64,000 nt of DNA, from contig LNAC01000031.1 in the NCBI GenBank assembly GCA_002007465.1, forward strand, positions 4,171,705-4,235,704. Reading direction: 5' to 3'. The notes beneath the pieces were generated by a model. The model was not told the origin of the DNA and ran no database searches. It saw only the letters and a list, made by a program, of their open reading frames with translations. Shown piece after piece: positions 47,391 through 58,900 of the stretch (position 1 is its first letter; every line of letters starts with the position of its first letter). Both the position numbers and the translations under genes were made by a program. Source of the stretch: Ailurus styani. Taxonomy: Eukaryota > Chordata > Mammalia > Carnivora > Ailuridae.

Positions 47391-47550
47391 TGGCCAATAG
47401 GACATGTCAGGTTGAATTATAAAAGGAAAATTAGAAGTAAATAAAAAATATAATCTTAAGAATGAGATTATCTGAGATTCAAAATAATATTCTTATGTAT
47501 CCATTTTCACACGTAGTAACTTTAAACAAAAAAATTAGTGCTTGATAATT
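47391..47550. repeat. Copy B of the unrecognised repeat (SINE-free)
   Basis: 'gaattataaaaggaaaatta', 'gagattcaaaataatattct', 'tatgtatccattttcaca' and 'actttaaacaaaaaaatt' align with copy A at 43535-43910. Here the site used by the SINEC in copy A is empty. Confidence 0.8.
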
Positions 47551-47862
47551 TCTCCTCTGTTAGCTGGTCATAAGCACCCTTTGTCCCACCAGCCCTTTGT
47601 GTGAACTAACAAGCCTCCGTGCCACAATGGTAAATGGTATAGGCTTCATTAATATACAACTTTTATTGACAATTCCAGGGCTCACCAGATTTTAGAGTTG
47701 GTTGTGTGATCCAATGATAGGCAATACTGGCTGCAAAGTCATTTGGTATCTCATAGTCTAGAGCCCAGTAAGACTCCAGGACTTATTCACTGAATGGTGT
47801 ACAATTCTCTAGATGGCATGTGCTGGGGGTCTGCATTGTGATTCTCCTTAGGTGGTTGTTAA

Positions 47863-48225
47863 AGACTGAATGTTTGTGTCCCTCAAAATTTATATGTTGA
47901 GGCCCTAACCCCTAGTGGGACTATATTTGGAGATGGGTCCTTTAAGAAAGTAATTAAATGATGTTATGAGGTTGGATCCCTGATTCAATAGGATCAATAT
48001 CCTCGTAAGAAGAGACACCAGAGACCTCGCTCGCTCTCTATCTATATCTATCTAGCTCAGTCTCTTTCTGCCCATGCACTGAAGAGAAAGCTATTACCAG
48101 AAACCAATCCTGCTGGTCCTTGATCTGGAACGTCTAGCCTTCAGAACTATGAGAAAATAAGTATCTCTTAAGCCACCCAGTCTCTGGTATTTTGCTATGG
48201 CAACTCAAGCAGACTAATATAGGGG
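47863..48225 (-). repeat. MLT1-type LTR, antisense, near complete
   Basis: 'actgaatgtttgtgtccctc', 'aaaatttatatgttgaggcc', 'gccacccagtctctggtatt' and 'caagcagactaatatag' are a full reversed MLT1 LTR. A CTAT-rich patch near 48033-48055 is internal. Confidence 0.87.
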
Positions 48226-48620
48226 GATTTCCACAAACTTCACACAGTGTCTTTTCTCACCACCAATACTACTCCTATCATAAAGTCTGCTTGGTCATAT
48301 GGCCTAAGCAGGAAGGTCACCTGCACCACAACCTAGAACTAGTGCAGAACACTTTCTTACTATGGGCCCTACTCAAGGATGGCAGTCTTTTGCATCATGC
48401 AGAAATATGTTGAAGAAATATTCCCAAGTTAGAATATATTGCCTCTATAACTTAAAAGGCCAGGCAAATGTACTTACCTCTTGGTGCTAGGAGGTTTGAA
48501 ATGCAACAATTTATTCTTTATTTTGGACAGATATTCCAGTGTGCCCCAAATCACTGTACTCAAAGGAAGTCACTATTGTGGTGAGCACCTGAATCTTTAT
48601 AGGGTTTGTCTTTGACCATC
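48226..48620. other. Unassigned DNA
   Basis: No recognised repeat. A 73-codon frame (48192-48413) overlaps the LTR end and has no domain. Confidence 0.4.
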
Positions 48621-48636
48621 TAAAGCACATGTATCA

Positions 48637-48841
48637 GGCGCCTGGGTGGCTCAGTGGGTTAAAGCCTCTGCCTTCGGCACAGGTCATGATCTCAGGGTCC
48701 TGGGATTGAGGGCCGCATCGGGCTCCCTGCTCGGCAGGGAGTCTGTTTCCTTCTCTCTCTCTGCCTGCCTCTCTGCCTACTTGTAATCTGATCTCTCTCT
48801 CTGTGTCAAATAAATAAATAAAATCTTTAAAAAAAAATAAA
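48637..48841 (+). mobile_element. SINEC
   Basis: 'ggcgcctgggtggctcagtg' head, young-type body, A-rich tail. Target duplication 'taaagcacatgtatc' (48621-48635) / 'taaagcacacgtatc' (48842-48856) with one mismatch. Confidence 0.96.
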
Positions 48842-48935
48842 TAAAGCACACGTATCTACAAAAACTTCCAATATGCTTGCCATGTTTTGTTTATCTACTC
48901 CTATGAACGTGGTGTTATTAATATACAGGATGAAG

Positions 48936-49135
48936 GGGCGCCTGGGTGGCTCAGTGGATTAAAGCCTCTGCCTTCGGCTCAGGTCATGATCTCAGAGTCC
49001 TGGGATCGAGGCCCGCATTGGGCTCTCTGCTCAGTGGGGAGCCCGCTTCCTCCTCTCTCTCTGCCTGCCTCTCTGCCTACTTGTGATGTGATCTCTCTCT
49101 GTGTGTCAAATAAATAAAATCTTTAATATATATAT
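48936..49135 (+). mobile_element. SINEC
   Basis: 'ggcgcctgggtggctcagtg' head and a body with a duplicated 'gtgatgtgatctctctct'. The tail ends in TA repeats, which may come from the target. Target duplication 'atatacaggatgaag' at 48921-48935 and 49136-49150. Confidence 0.96.
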
Positions 49136-49150
49136 ATATACAGGATGAAG

Positions 49151-50540
49151 GTGATATACTACAGAATGTCCAGAGAGTATATATCCCTTTGGACTATATT
49201 ATGTTAGAGGGTGAAAAATAAAACATAATTCTAGAACTATTATCATTCTAGTGTATGCAAGCTGTTTCTAATCTCCTCCCTTCCAGTTAGGAACGGAAAG
49301 AACAAAACACCAGACTAATGCTTATATACCATGTATGAAAGGCTGTGTTAATCTGTACTAGCACAAATACCACATCTGGCACAGCAGCTGCAAATGGCCT
49401 CTTGCTTGGTGGATTTTGCAATAATCTTCTCTAATCCTTCAGGATCTGTATGTTTTTTGAAGAGGTCAGATAAGACTGGTAAATAAAATGTGGATATGAT
49501 AGGAACCGCCTCTATCCTTTAGGTCTTTAATGGTGGCACTAATCTCTATGTCTTCATGATATGATATTCTTAGCGATTTACTGTCTTGGCTAGGGCTGAA
49601 GGGTAATTTCAGAGGCTTCCATTGGGCCTTCCTCAATACAATAATTCTTACCCCCCTTGGCCAAAGAACCAAAGTGGAAATTCTGCCAACTATCTATATA
49701 CACATTTTAATTATACATTCTGAGCCCAGTAAAGTGACCACAGAGTGGATCTGTGGACCCACTAGACTCATTGTGAGCCAGACCTGAGTCAGAATTACAT
49801 TTATTACTGGCCTTCATATATCCTACCCACCCCTTCCACAGAAGGGGACCATAGGTCTCTCAACATTCATTTCAACTTGGACCCTGTCTCCAACCGTCCT
49901 CAAAATGTTTAAGTATTCCCTTTTTCCCAGTATACAGTCATCTAAATACATGGCCTTAGTTCCTTTGGGGAATACTAGAAGAACCATTACCACATACATT
50001 TGACATGCTGTTGCAGGATACTTCTTCCTAAAAAGCCTACCCTTCCCTTCAATTTATGGCTTCTAAATCTAAAAACTGGCTCAGGTCTAAAACAATGGCA
50101 AAGAACTGTGGCTTTTTATTAAGGCAATTGCCCTCAGCTTCCTGATTACCCACCCTGCTAGGTTCTGCATCTCCTTTTCGGTTTAGATCCTTTTTTCCTT
50201 CCTTAGCAAGCTCAGAACTTCCCTGGCCACATTAATTTTGACTTGAAACTTGCTATTTATTGGTCAGGATCTGAGGGGTGGCCTGTGTGGTTTTGCAAGG
50301 CAAAGGCTGTGTTGCCTTCAGGTAGGAGGTGGAGTCTTTAACAAATAAAAGGCTACTTTTGCAAGCCTAAAAAGTCCAGGGAGAGTTAATTAAGTTCCTT
50401 GACGCTGATGTTCCCATCTCAAGTTTTAGGGTCTTACTCTTTTCCAAAAATAGGAAAATTTGGCATAGCGAAATTAGTTGTATGTCCTTGGCATAGCAAA
50501 TTTGTTAGGGCTAAAAATTTAACCTTTTCTGTAAACATGC
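49151..50540. other. Unassigned DNA
   Basis: No recognised element, though the composition of 49290-50500 resembles an old ERV or LTR internal region. No domain-bearing frame was found to support that. Confidence 0.35.
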
Positions 50541-50545
50541 TAATC

Positions 50546-50755
50546 TTTTTTTTTTTTAAGATTTATTTATTTATTTTAGAGAAGGAGAGAGAGAGCATGA
50601 GTGGGGAGGGCAGAGGGAGAGGAAGAGAGAATATCAAGTAGACTCCACACTGAGCACAGAGCCCTACACGGGGCTCGATCTCAGGACCCTGAGATTACCA
50701 CCTGAGCTAAAACCAAGAGTCTGACACTTAAATGACTGTACCATCCAGAAGCCTC
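50546..50755 (-). mobile_element. Older antisense SINEC
   Basis: Poly-T then 'agatttatttatttatttta', 'ggggctcgatctcaggaccc' and a decayed head 'accatccagaagcct'. Only a weak target duplication is visible. Confidence 0.88.
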
Positions 50756-51590
50756 AAAATGTGTTATTCATAAAATTAAATCTTGGTTGTGGTCCTCAGT
50801 ACTTTCTGCCCTCAAGCTGCAGATGAGTCTCTTTATTTGCGGCTAAGGAGAGCCCAAGTTCCATACTTCTTTGATTAGTAATCATCGTCTTTCTCTTATG
50901 CCTTAAAGACACTCAGCGTAGGCACAGAAGTCCATTATCCTTATAATTAGTACTTTCATCTCTCAAATGTCTGAGATGTTGTACCATCCAGTTCATTCTC
51001 TTCCATGGTACCCCATCCAGTTTATCACCAGTGACAAGTGAAACAAATGAATGACTACTTCATGATAGGGATTAAATGCCATTTGCCAGCCAACTGCAGT
51101 AACCCAGCTCCAAAATCCTATATTAGAGTCAACTTCCTTAGAGCCTTCTGGTACCAAATCACTTAGGTCAATTTCCCTAGGAAATATTCTGAAGGAGTTT
51201 TGAGTGCCTAAAGTTTATTGAGGGTCCTTCAAATTGACACCTGTGGGGGTGTAAAGGAAGTAGGTGTGGACAGAAAGAAGAACTGAACTTCAATGCAGTC
51301 ACAACAAAGGATTCAGTTGTCATACTGGAAATCTCCGGAGCTGGGATGGCCCTTCCTCAAAGAAGTGAGATTGAGCCTTTGTTCCCCTGCCTGACCAATC
51401 ATTGTATATAAGCTGCCTCTAGGAAAGAAGTAGTGTGACCTAGTGTAAGACAACCCTTTGGCTGGGGACAATTCCCAGGGAGGGACTTAGCTTAGGGCCC
51501 TCAGTCTCCAAACTTCTCAGTTACTGGGAAAATTAGGAGAGATCTGGATAGTAGTCTTCAGTATCCCCTAGGTAGTATAAACTCACACTC
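50756..51590. other. Unassigned DNA
   Basis: No recognised repeat or exon. Confidence 0.4.
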
Positions 51591-51624
51591 CACACGTACA
51601 CACACACACACACACACACACACT
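51591..51624. repeat. (CA)n microsatellite
   Basis: 'cacgtacacacacacacaca' run followed by poly-T. Confidence 0.97.
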
Positions 51625-52354
51625 TTTTTTTTTTGTAATGAGACCTAGGATAATGCTAGAAACAATGCTTCCTTTGATAGATTTTTCTAAGAAAAATAAG
51701 GCACCCTATCCTTCAAGATGCTGAAAACTCTTCTTCTACCACAAGAAAAATATATAATGATTTCAATCAAGGACATGTTCAAGAATTTAAATATTCTTGC
51801 CACAATGAAACCAAAACATAACATCTAATACAAATAAATGTCAGTTCAAATTATTTAATTGCACAAACATAGACTAGAAGAGACCTGATATAACATTTCA
51901 TGCAGAAAATATGCAGGGAGGTTAGTTGTTTCCAAACTTAATAGGTGTCAAGAGTATAAAGGCAACTACCAAGAAAGCAAGTGCATTTAATCTCTATTAA
52001 TAGAAATACAGTATTACCAACAGATGTTATGGTTCTGCCATATATCCCATAATGGACAACCACATCTGGAGAAATACTCAGCTCTCAGTTTCATGTTTTA
52101 AAAGACACCATTCAGAACCAGACTGAGTCCCAATAGTAGCAATCAGAGTTCTGAAAATAATGCCTTATGGAGAAAAGCTGAAGGGTAAGGGGTGGTTACT
52201 CCAGAAAGGAAAGACCTTCATGGGAAAGAAGGGAGTCAACTGAATATACTGCGTCTGGGTTTCTCCAGAAAGAAGGACTAGGATTTGTGGGTAGAAATTA
52301 CAAGGAACAAATCTCAACTCAATATATGAAAAACTTTCAATTAGAACTGTCTGA

Positions 52355-52549
52355 CAATGGAGCTAGAAGTAATGGCTCTGTCCTCAAAGTGCCTAAGCCA
52401 AAGCTCTTCTCAAGGATGCTACGGGTAACCCACTGCCCTGCCCTGACACACACTTTAAATTTTTATTTTTCTAATACTAGGGGTTGAGAACTAAGACCAC
52501 ATCAGGTCAGAGAAGGAATACATTTCCAAAAAAGGCTATTTTTTTCCTT
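52355..52549. other. Source (donor) copy of a 195-bp templated segment
   Basis: Apparently unique sequence ('caatggagctagaagtaatg' to 'aaaaaggctattttttt'). It is present again at 53640-53834 in the same orientation inside an L1. Four differences and no indels: 52421/53706, 52422/53707, 52507/53792, 52539/53824. Confidence 0.92.
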
Positions 52550-52734
52550 TACTTTTCATTGAACATCTCAACTATACATAAAATTCTCCTGAGCTCGGCA
52601 ATAAGGCAGGAATCCTGCTTCTATTATTTCACCTTCCCAAGGAAACAGAAGCATGGATGAATGAAAGAGTGAATGAACAAATAAATGATAAAATGACAAA
52701 TAGTTCATTAATAAACCAATACAACTCAGATATT

Positions 52735-52941
52735 CTTTTTTTTTTAAAGATTTTATTTATTTATTTGACACAGAGAGAGAGAGATTACAAGTAGGCAGAG
52801 AGGCAGGCAGAGAGACAGGGAGAGGAGGAAGCAGGCTCCCTGGTGAGCAGAGAGCCCGATGTGGGCCTCGATCCCAGGACCCTGAGATCATGACCTGAGC
52901 CGAAGGCAGAGGCTTTAATCCACTGAGCCACCCAGGCACCC
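52735..52941 (-). mobile_element. Antisense SINEC
   Basis: Poly-T, reversed body 'gatcatgacctgagccgaag', reversed head 'gagccacccaggcacccc'. A perfect 13-bp target duplication 'caactcagatatt' lies at 52722-52734 and 52942-52954. Confidence 0.96.
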
Positions 52942-53639
52942 CAACTCAGATATTTCTTATCTCATATCTAGATGTGCCCATCCATATTCTTACACTCAAG
53001 AACTTCCCAATAAAGTGAGTTATCTGCGTGAACTCAAGTAAATTGTCACCTCCTTGGGCTCCAGTTGCCACATCTGGGAATAAAAACAGCAGCTGGAACA
53101 AAATAATCCCTCAGTTTCTCTCAGCCTGAATAGTCTCATAGCCCAAGGAAAGAAGGTATTGTTTTTATTAAGAATGCCTTAGAAGTCATTAGTTATCCAA
53201 GAGAAGCAGCTTTTTTTTTTTTTACTATATGAAAGTAGTTATGGAAGATTTGTTGTTGAAATTTATGACTTAGTAAAACACCTAGAAGAAAGCAAGAGAT
53301 AAAGAACTCAAAAGAAGAAAAATCTCAGTGTGCTTTTGATTTTAATTTCCCTGGAGATACTACCTTACACCAGTTAGAATGGCAAAAATTGACAAGGCAA
53401 GAAACATCAAATGTTGGGGAGACTATGGAGAAAGGGGAACCCTCCTATACTGTTAGTGGGAATGCAAGTTGGTACAGGCACTTTGGAAAACAGTGTAGAG
53501 GTTCCTCAAAAAATTAAAAATAGAGCTACCCTATGACCCAGCAATTGCACTACTGGATATTTACCCCAAAGATACAGATGTAGTGAAAAGATGGGCCAAA
53601 CTGTGGAAAGAGCCGAGATGGCCTTCAACAGATGAATGC

Positions 53640-53834
53640 CAATGGAGCTAGAAGTAATGGCTCTGTCCTCAAAGTGCCTAAGCCAAAGCTCTTCTCAAGG
53701 ATGCTGGGGGTAACCCACTGCCCTGCCCTGACACACACTTTAAATTTTTATTTTTCTAATACTAGGGGTTGAGAACTAAGACCACATCAGGCCAGAGAAG
53801 GAATACATTTCCAAAAAAGGCTAATTTTTTCCTT
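53640..53834. other. Templated insertion inside the L1
   Basis: Copy of 52355-52549 (191 of 195 identical) placed between L1 'cttcaacagatgaatg' and 'taaagaagatgtggtcc'. About 9 bp of filler ('ctttaacac') lies at the right junction and only a few L1 bases are lost. There is no poly-A and no target duplication of its own. Confidence 0.92.
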
Positions 53835-54281
53835 CTTTAACACTAAAGAAGATGTGGTCCATATATACAATGGAATATTACTCAGCCATCGGAGAGAATG
53901 AATACCCAACTTTTGCATCAACATGGATGGCTCTGGAGGTGATTATGCTAAGTGAAATAAGTCAAGCAGAGAAAATCATAATCATATGTTTTCACTTATT
54001 TTTGGAACACAAAGAATAGCATGGAGGAGATTAGGGGAAGGAAGGGAAAAATAAAGGGGGGAAAATCAGACGGGGAGACAAACCATAAGAGACTATGGAC
54101 TCCAAGAAACAAACTAAGGGTTTTAGAGGGGAGGGGGGTGAGAGGATGGGTTAGCCCGGTGATGATTAAGGAGGGCACCTATTGCACGGAGGACTGGGTG
54201 TTATATGCAAACAATGAAACATGGAACACTACATCAAAAATGAATGATGTACTGTATGGTGACTAACATAACATAATAAAT

Positions 54282-54379
54282 AAAAAAAGGAAGAAAGGAA
54301 AAGAGACAGTAAGAGAAGGAGGGAGGGAAGGGGGGAGGGAGGGAGAGAAAGGGACAAAGGAAGAAAGGAAGAAAGGGAG
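54282..54379. repeat. Purine-rich tail repeat (GGAA/GGGA)
   Basis: Expanded from the L1 A-rich tail; it sits inside the target duplication, so it belongs to the insertion. Confidence 0.85.
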
Positions 54380-54437
54380 AGAAGAAAAATCTCTAGGATA
54401 ATCAGAGATGTTTATTTGGCTTGGTTTTTCACTTTTT

Positions 54438-54620
54438 TTTTTTTTTTGACAGTGAGAGAGATCACAAGTAGGCAGAGAGGCAGACAGAGCGGGGGGCGGG
54501 GGGGGGAAGCAGGCTCCCCGCTGAGCAGAGAGCCCAATGCGGGGCTCGATCCCAGGACCCAGAGACCATGACCTGAGCTGATGGCAGAGGCTCAACCCAC
54601 TGAGCCACCCAGGCGCCCCA
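54438..54620 (-). mobile_element. Antisense SINEC
   Basis: Poly-T, reversed body with a G-rich patch, reversed head 'gagccacccaggcgcccc'. Target duplication 'gtttttcacttttt' at 54424-54437 and 54621-54634. Confidence 0.95.
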
Positions 54621-54634
54621 GTTTTTCACTTTTT

Positions 54635-55639
54635 ATTTGTTCCTATGAGTTCACAGAAATGTTTCAAAAATCTACTACTCAATGTTAAGTATTCATGACT
54701 AGCAGGAAGTCAGTTGATTTTAAGAACTCTGAACTTGGAAGAACATCCTCCTTAGAAATGATGCTTTAAAAAAAAAAAGAAGATATTGAGGACTTTTAAT
54801 TTTTTTGGAAGAAAACATTGTGTAATACTATTAAAATCAGAACATAACTGAGGCATTTTTTTTTAAAGACAGGGACGTCATGTTACATATGTGTTCAGTA
54901 TTTGTGTAATATTTCAAGTTTATCATCTTGTATTTGAAGAATTAAACATAATTATACGATGTTATTAAAATTATTTAAAATATAGTGAAGCTACTATTAA
55001 ATAACTTTTTATCTGAACCCAAAAAAAGGAAAAAAGTGTGATTTTTTTTTCCCATCTAAGAGCAGCACCGTAGTTTAATATAGTGAGGAGCTGACTAAAA
55101 AGTATACTTTGAATGGTAACAAAAGGCACATTCTTCCTTAAACATTTACTTCAAATCTAACACAGACCTGAAATATATACATTTGTTATTACTGTGGGTT
55201 CTGGTACTCTGATCACTGCTAAAATGCAATATACTCTGAAGGAACAACACAACCTAAACATTTATCTTGGATTAATTCAACAGATTAACTATTCACTTAA
55301 AATGCTAGCCATAAGCCGCTATAAATCAGCTGCTAAGAAAACTAGTGTAATCTTCATCTACATGAAGAGAAGTGTAATTTCATAATAATGAAAATATAAG
55401 CCAGGGAAGGAAAATGTCAATATAATGCGGGAGATGGCTGGAAGTAAAGCAGGTGAACGAGAGAAAGGTTAGAAGGTATAGATGTCCACATGGGAGCACC
55501 TCGTAAAAGAGCAGCAAAATGGGAGAGAGTAGGAGTTCTGGAAGTAGAATGAGATTCTGCACCTTGGGGGCTGACTTGAAGGATAAATCTTAATGACTCC
55601 AAGAATGGGTCGGGCACCCAAACTTAAAGAATTAGCTAA
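54635..55639. other. Unassigned AT-rich DNA
   Basis: Several homopolymer A or T runs; no exon or recognised element. Confidence 0.4.
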
Positions 55640-55840
55640 TGTTTCTGAGGTGCTTTCCTATTTACAAAGTATTTTCATATTCTTGATAGCATTTAATCCA
55701 TCCACCCTTTCAGAGGGTGTCCATCTAGTTACCTCATTTTTAAAGATGGAAACTAAGGCTGAGATGAAATGATTTGCCTGATTCACACCAGGCCTTCCAC
55801 CTCCAATCTTACATACTCGGCACACACCACAGTGCTACTT
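55640..55840 (-). repeat. MIR-like, antisense
   Basis: 'ggtgctttcctatttacaaa', 'agttacctcatttttaaaga' and 'gcctgattcacaccaggcct' in reversed MIR/MIR3 order. Confidence 0.65.
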
Positions 55841-55929
55841 CAAGATGGTTTTTGATTTTTTTTTCTTACTTGGCAGATATTAGGAGGAAAACAGACTAGT
55901 GAAAAATAAATCATAATGAACTACACTAC

Positions 55930-56110
55930 ACTTGATATATTTCAAAGTGCTTTTTACACACAGTCTGTTGTTTGCTCCTCAGGAACTATTATCTCCATTT
56001 TATCGATTAAAGAAACTATGACATAGAATAACTCAAAATTCTATAGGAAATTATTGAGGTGGAATTACAAGCAAAGTCGACCAACTCTGCTTTTCCCATG
56101 CCACCAGACT
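55930..56110 (-). repeat. MIR-like, antisense
   Basis: 'caaagtgctttttacacaca', 'ctattatctccattttatcg' and 'gaccaactctgcttttccca' in reversed MIR order. Confidence 0.65.
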
Positions 56111-56429
56111 GATCCTTTTTCTGGTGCATGGTTTTTGCAAAGCTGATCTTAGGACTAGGCCATGATGTATGAGACTTAGAGAAAACAAGGTTGGAGGAAG
56201 AAGGGAAAGTCTCCCAGTTTACACAGAGATCAAATAGGATGCCATAGCCAGAGTTACATTAAACTTGTCTGAAAAAGCCTACAAGTTAAAATATTAACAA
56301 TAATAATAAGTGCTTTGGAAAGGAAAGAACAAGGCCTCTGCTAGAATCACTACATGGCTCTCCTCTGACTGCTGCCTGAACCACAAAGAAATGCAGTATC
56401 AAAGATCAACATACAAAAAGAATGAACCA

Positions 56430-56645
56430 CAACAGACTTCCAGTTATAGGATGAATAAGTCATGGGGTGGAAGGGCACAGGATAGGGAATATAATCAGTG
56501 GTATTGTAGTGGTGTTGTACACTGACAGATGGGAGCTACACCTGTGGCGAGCATAGCACAATGTACAAAGCTGTGGCATCACTCTGTTGTACACCTGAAA
56601 CGAATGCAACATTGTACGTTAACCACACTTCAATTAAAATAATAA
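56430..56645 (+). repeat. Older L1 3' end
   Basis: 'acttccagttataggatgaa', 'gagcatagcacaatgtacaa', 'ctgttgtacacctgaaacga' and 'cacttcaattaaaataa' match an L1MA-type 3' end. Confidence 0.8.
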
Positions 56646-57325
56646 GCCACAGCAAATGAATGAGTAAGAGGCATTATGAGCCCCATTTGAGCTGCCAAAA
56701 TAATGATGCCAGTTTTTCTAAAGCTGCATTGAAGGTTGGGGAAGGCATCTTTATACCATAGATGAGAAAAATGTTTTTACCAACTAAGCTCATCATGTGT
56801 ATGTGGAAGTCAATCGGAAGGTATTTTACTTTTATAGGGCAGTGAGTACATATTCCCAGAAAAACTGAATAAAATTTGAATAATATCTCATTTATTACAG
56901 ATGACATATTTCCTTTTTTGAGCTCCCTGACCTGCTCTATTTGATGTTCAGTAACAGATTAAAATGTATTTATGAAAAGTCGTAAGTGATACTAATATTT
57001 TGCTGATACTCTTATTCAAGAAGAAGATTGCTTATGTCATGCTGCAGTTGGTTTACTGATTTTAAAAACTGAAAAATAAAGATCTGAGAAATAATTAGCT
57101 CAGCAATTCCTGACCTCAATTTAGTAATACAGTCTTTCTACCCATCTCACACCAGGATAGCTTCAATTACTCCAAAGTCTATCATGGAATTTTTCCAAAT
57201 GTCTCAAAATAAACCAAAGAAAAAAGTTACAAAACTTTTAGGAGATAAGATGGCAAGAGAGTGTCACAAAATCAAATTACAGGTAATGCAAGTCTAAAAA
57301 GAAATCTGGAGATCACTGGATTAGA
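56646..57325. other. Unassigned DNA
   Basis: No recognised element; the 77-codon minus-strand frame at 56674-56907 has no domain. Confidence 0.4.
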
Positions 57326-57503
57326 CAAGTGGCTTTCAACCTTGGCTGAAAGGAGAATCTCTGTGAGATTTTTTAAAACCCTAATGTCCACGCTACACCT
57401 CAGACCATTCATGTCAGAATCTCCAGGAGTAGGACCTAGGAATGAATATTTTTTCTGGTTCCCCAGGCAATTTCAGTGTATGGCCAAGGTTGAGAACCAC
57501 TTG
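57326..57503. repeat. MER5A-like hAT-Charlie transposon, near complete
   Basis: Terminal inverted repeats 'caagtggctttcaaccttgg' and 'ccaaggttgagaaccacttg' match at 18 of 20. The interior 'cacctcagaccattcatgtc' and 'agaatctccaggagtaggac' is typical of MER5A. About 178 bp with no coding capacity. Confidence 0.88.
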
Positions 57504-57589
57504 AATAGAACCATTTAAAGACAAGATCCTGAAAACAGTGCTATCTTCTGTTAGGCTTAAGGGAAGAAAAGTATGAAAAATGAAGTGAG

Positions 57590-57750
57590 AGCTAGCTGAA
57601 TCACTTCCTAACTGTATGACTAAGGCAAGTCTTCACTTCTCTGAGTCTCTAGACTTTCCCAGAGGGCTGCCATGAAGAAGACACTAAATGAGAGAACATG
57701 CAAAAGCCCCTAGCCCACTACTTGATGCATAAAAGCACCAAATAAATCTC
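57590..57750 (+). repeat. MIR SINE
   Basis: 'agctgaatcacttcctaact', 'aggcaagtcttcacttctct' and 'ctagcccactacttgatgca' in MIR order. Confidence 0.7.
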
Positions 57751-58019
57751 CCTTTCCTCCTCTTCCATCCCCACAGGTGTCTTAGGTAAGTACTACTTCC
57801 TGCCCAAATGGATTAGAGAGTAATAGATCTAATCACAGGTCAAAACTCTTCCCAAAGTATTTTTAGGCAAATACAACTACAGCCATTCTTTCACCAATAA
57901 TGGAATAAAAATATACACAGTGTCTTCAATTCATTAATAACTCCCATACCAAAAGCTCACCTAAAAATTGGTTGTTTGAGGCAAAAATGAGATATATTTT
58001 TCCAGTCAGCTAAGCCAGA

Positions 58020-58210
58020 GGATTGAGAATCATTGGTAATTGCCAGTGTTGGCAAAGATATACATTTTTTAAAAAAAGGCCGTGTTGATATAAATTAGCA
58101 CATTTTTTGGAGAGTAATTTGGCAGTACCTATCAAAAATTTAAATGTACATACTCTTCCCTTAAATTAACCTACTTCTGGGTACCTATCCTAGAGACATA
58201 CCTATATGTA
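58020..58210 (+). repeat. Old L1 fragment, sense
   Basis: 'ttggagagtaatttggcagt', 'atcaaaaatttaaatgtaca' and 'acttctgggtacctatccta' follow old L1 ORF2. Confidence 0.65.
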
Positions 58211-58559
58211 TACCAACTCAAAGAGATAATGTTATGTTTTTGTATTCATGGTATTTAACAACTTTCTGAACTCCTTCGTTTGCAAGACTAGAAGGTGAAC
58301 CCCTGTGGGAAGAATCTCTTGAGTCTTGCTTATCAGGTGAGAAGGGCTGCACTTGCCAACAGGGCCCATGTTATGGACATATTTTCTTCGGCTTACAATG
58401 TCATGCTGCTTGAAATGTATACTTATTTTGTTTGTCAAGCACTATTTCCATTAATCCATTTATGGCTCTATTTATTTATCTTATTTCAAATAATATATAA
58501 ATACCTATGAATAGACCATTTAACCCAAACAATGATATTAACAATAACTTATATCTATT

Positions 58560-58900
58560 TATATGTCCTCCCCATGCCGTCCTCTGTCTGCCCTCCACCC
58601 TCGCTACCTCAGAAGTAACCACTATCCCAAACTTTGTGTTTATTTTTCCTTTGCTTGTTTTTGAATGTTACAAAAAATCATATTGTACTATATATAGATT
58701 TCTGGGATTTTCTTTTTCACTCAGCATTTTGTGACAGATTCATCTTGCTGTTATCTGTATTTTCACTCATTGCAAGTAAATATTCCATCGTGAAAATTAG
58801 CCATAATTATTTATCTTTTCCTCCTATGGTCAGCATTTTTGTGTTTCCATTTTGAACTATTAAGAACAGTGGTACTATGAACACTTTCTGACATTTTCAT
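58560..58900 (-). repeat. Old L1 fragment, antisense
   Basis: 'ttctttttcactcagcattt', 'tgtgacagattcatcttgct' and 'aaatattccatcgtgaaaat' are reversed old-L1 sequence. The two frames at 58507-58855 lie on it and are not genes. Confidence 0.7.

Larger units (their letters stand above)
53327..54379 (+). mobile_element. 5'-truncated, 5'-inverted L1 carrying a foreign insert
   Basis: Sense L1 ORF2 tail and 3' UTR ('gagatactaccttacaccag' to 'acataataaataaaaaaagg'), then a GGAA/GGGA-rich expanded tail. A 13-14-bp target duplication 'gaagaaaaatctc' flanks it (53314-53326 and 54381-54393). The first 25 bp are an inverted L1 piece. A further 195 bp at 53640-53834 is not L1. An internal L1 deletion is also present near 53588-53595. 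No coding capacity. Confidence 0.9.
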
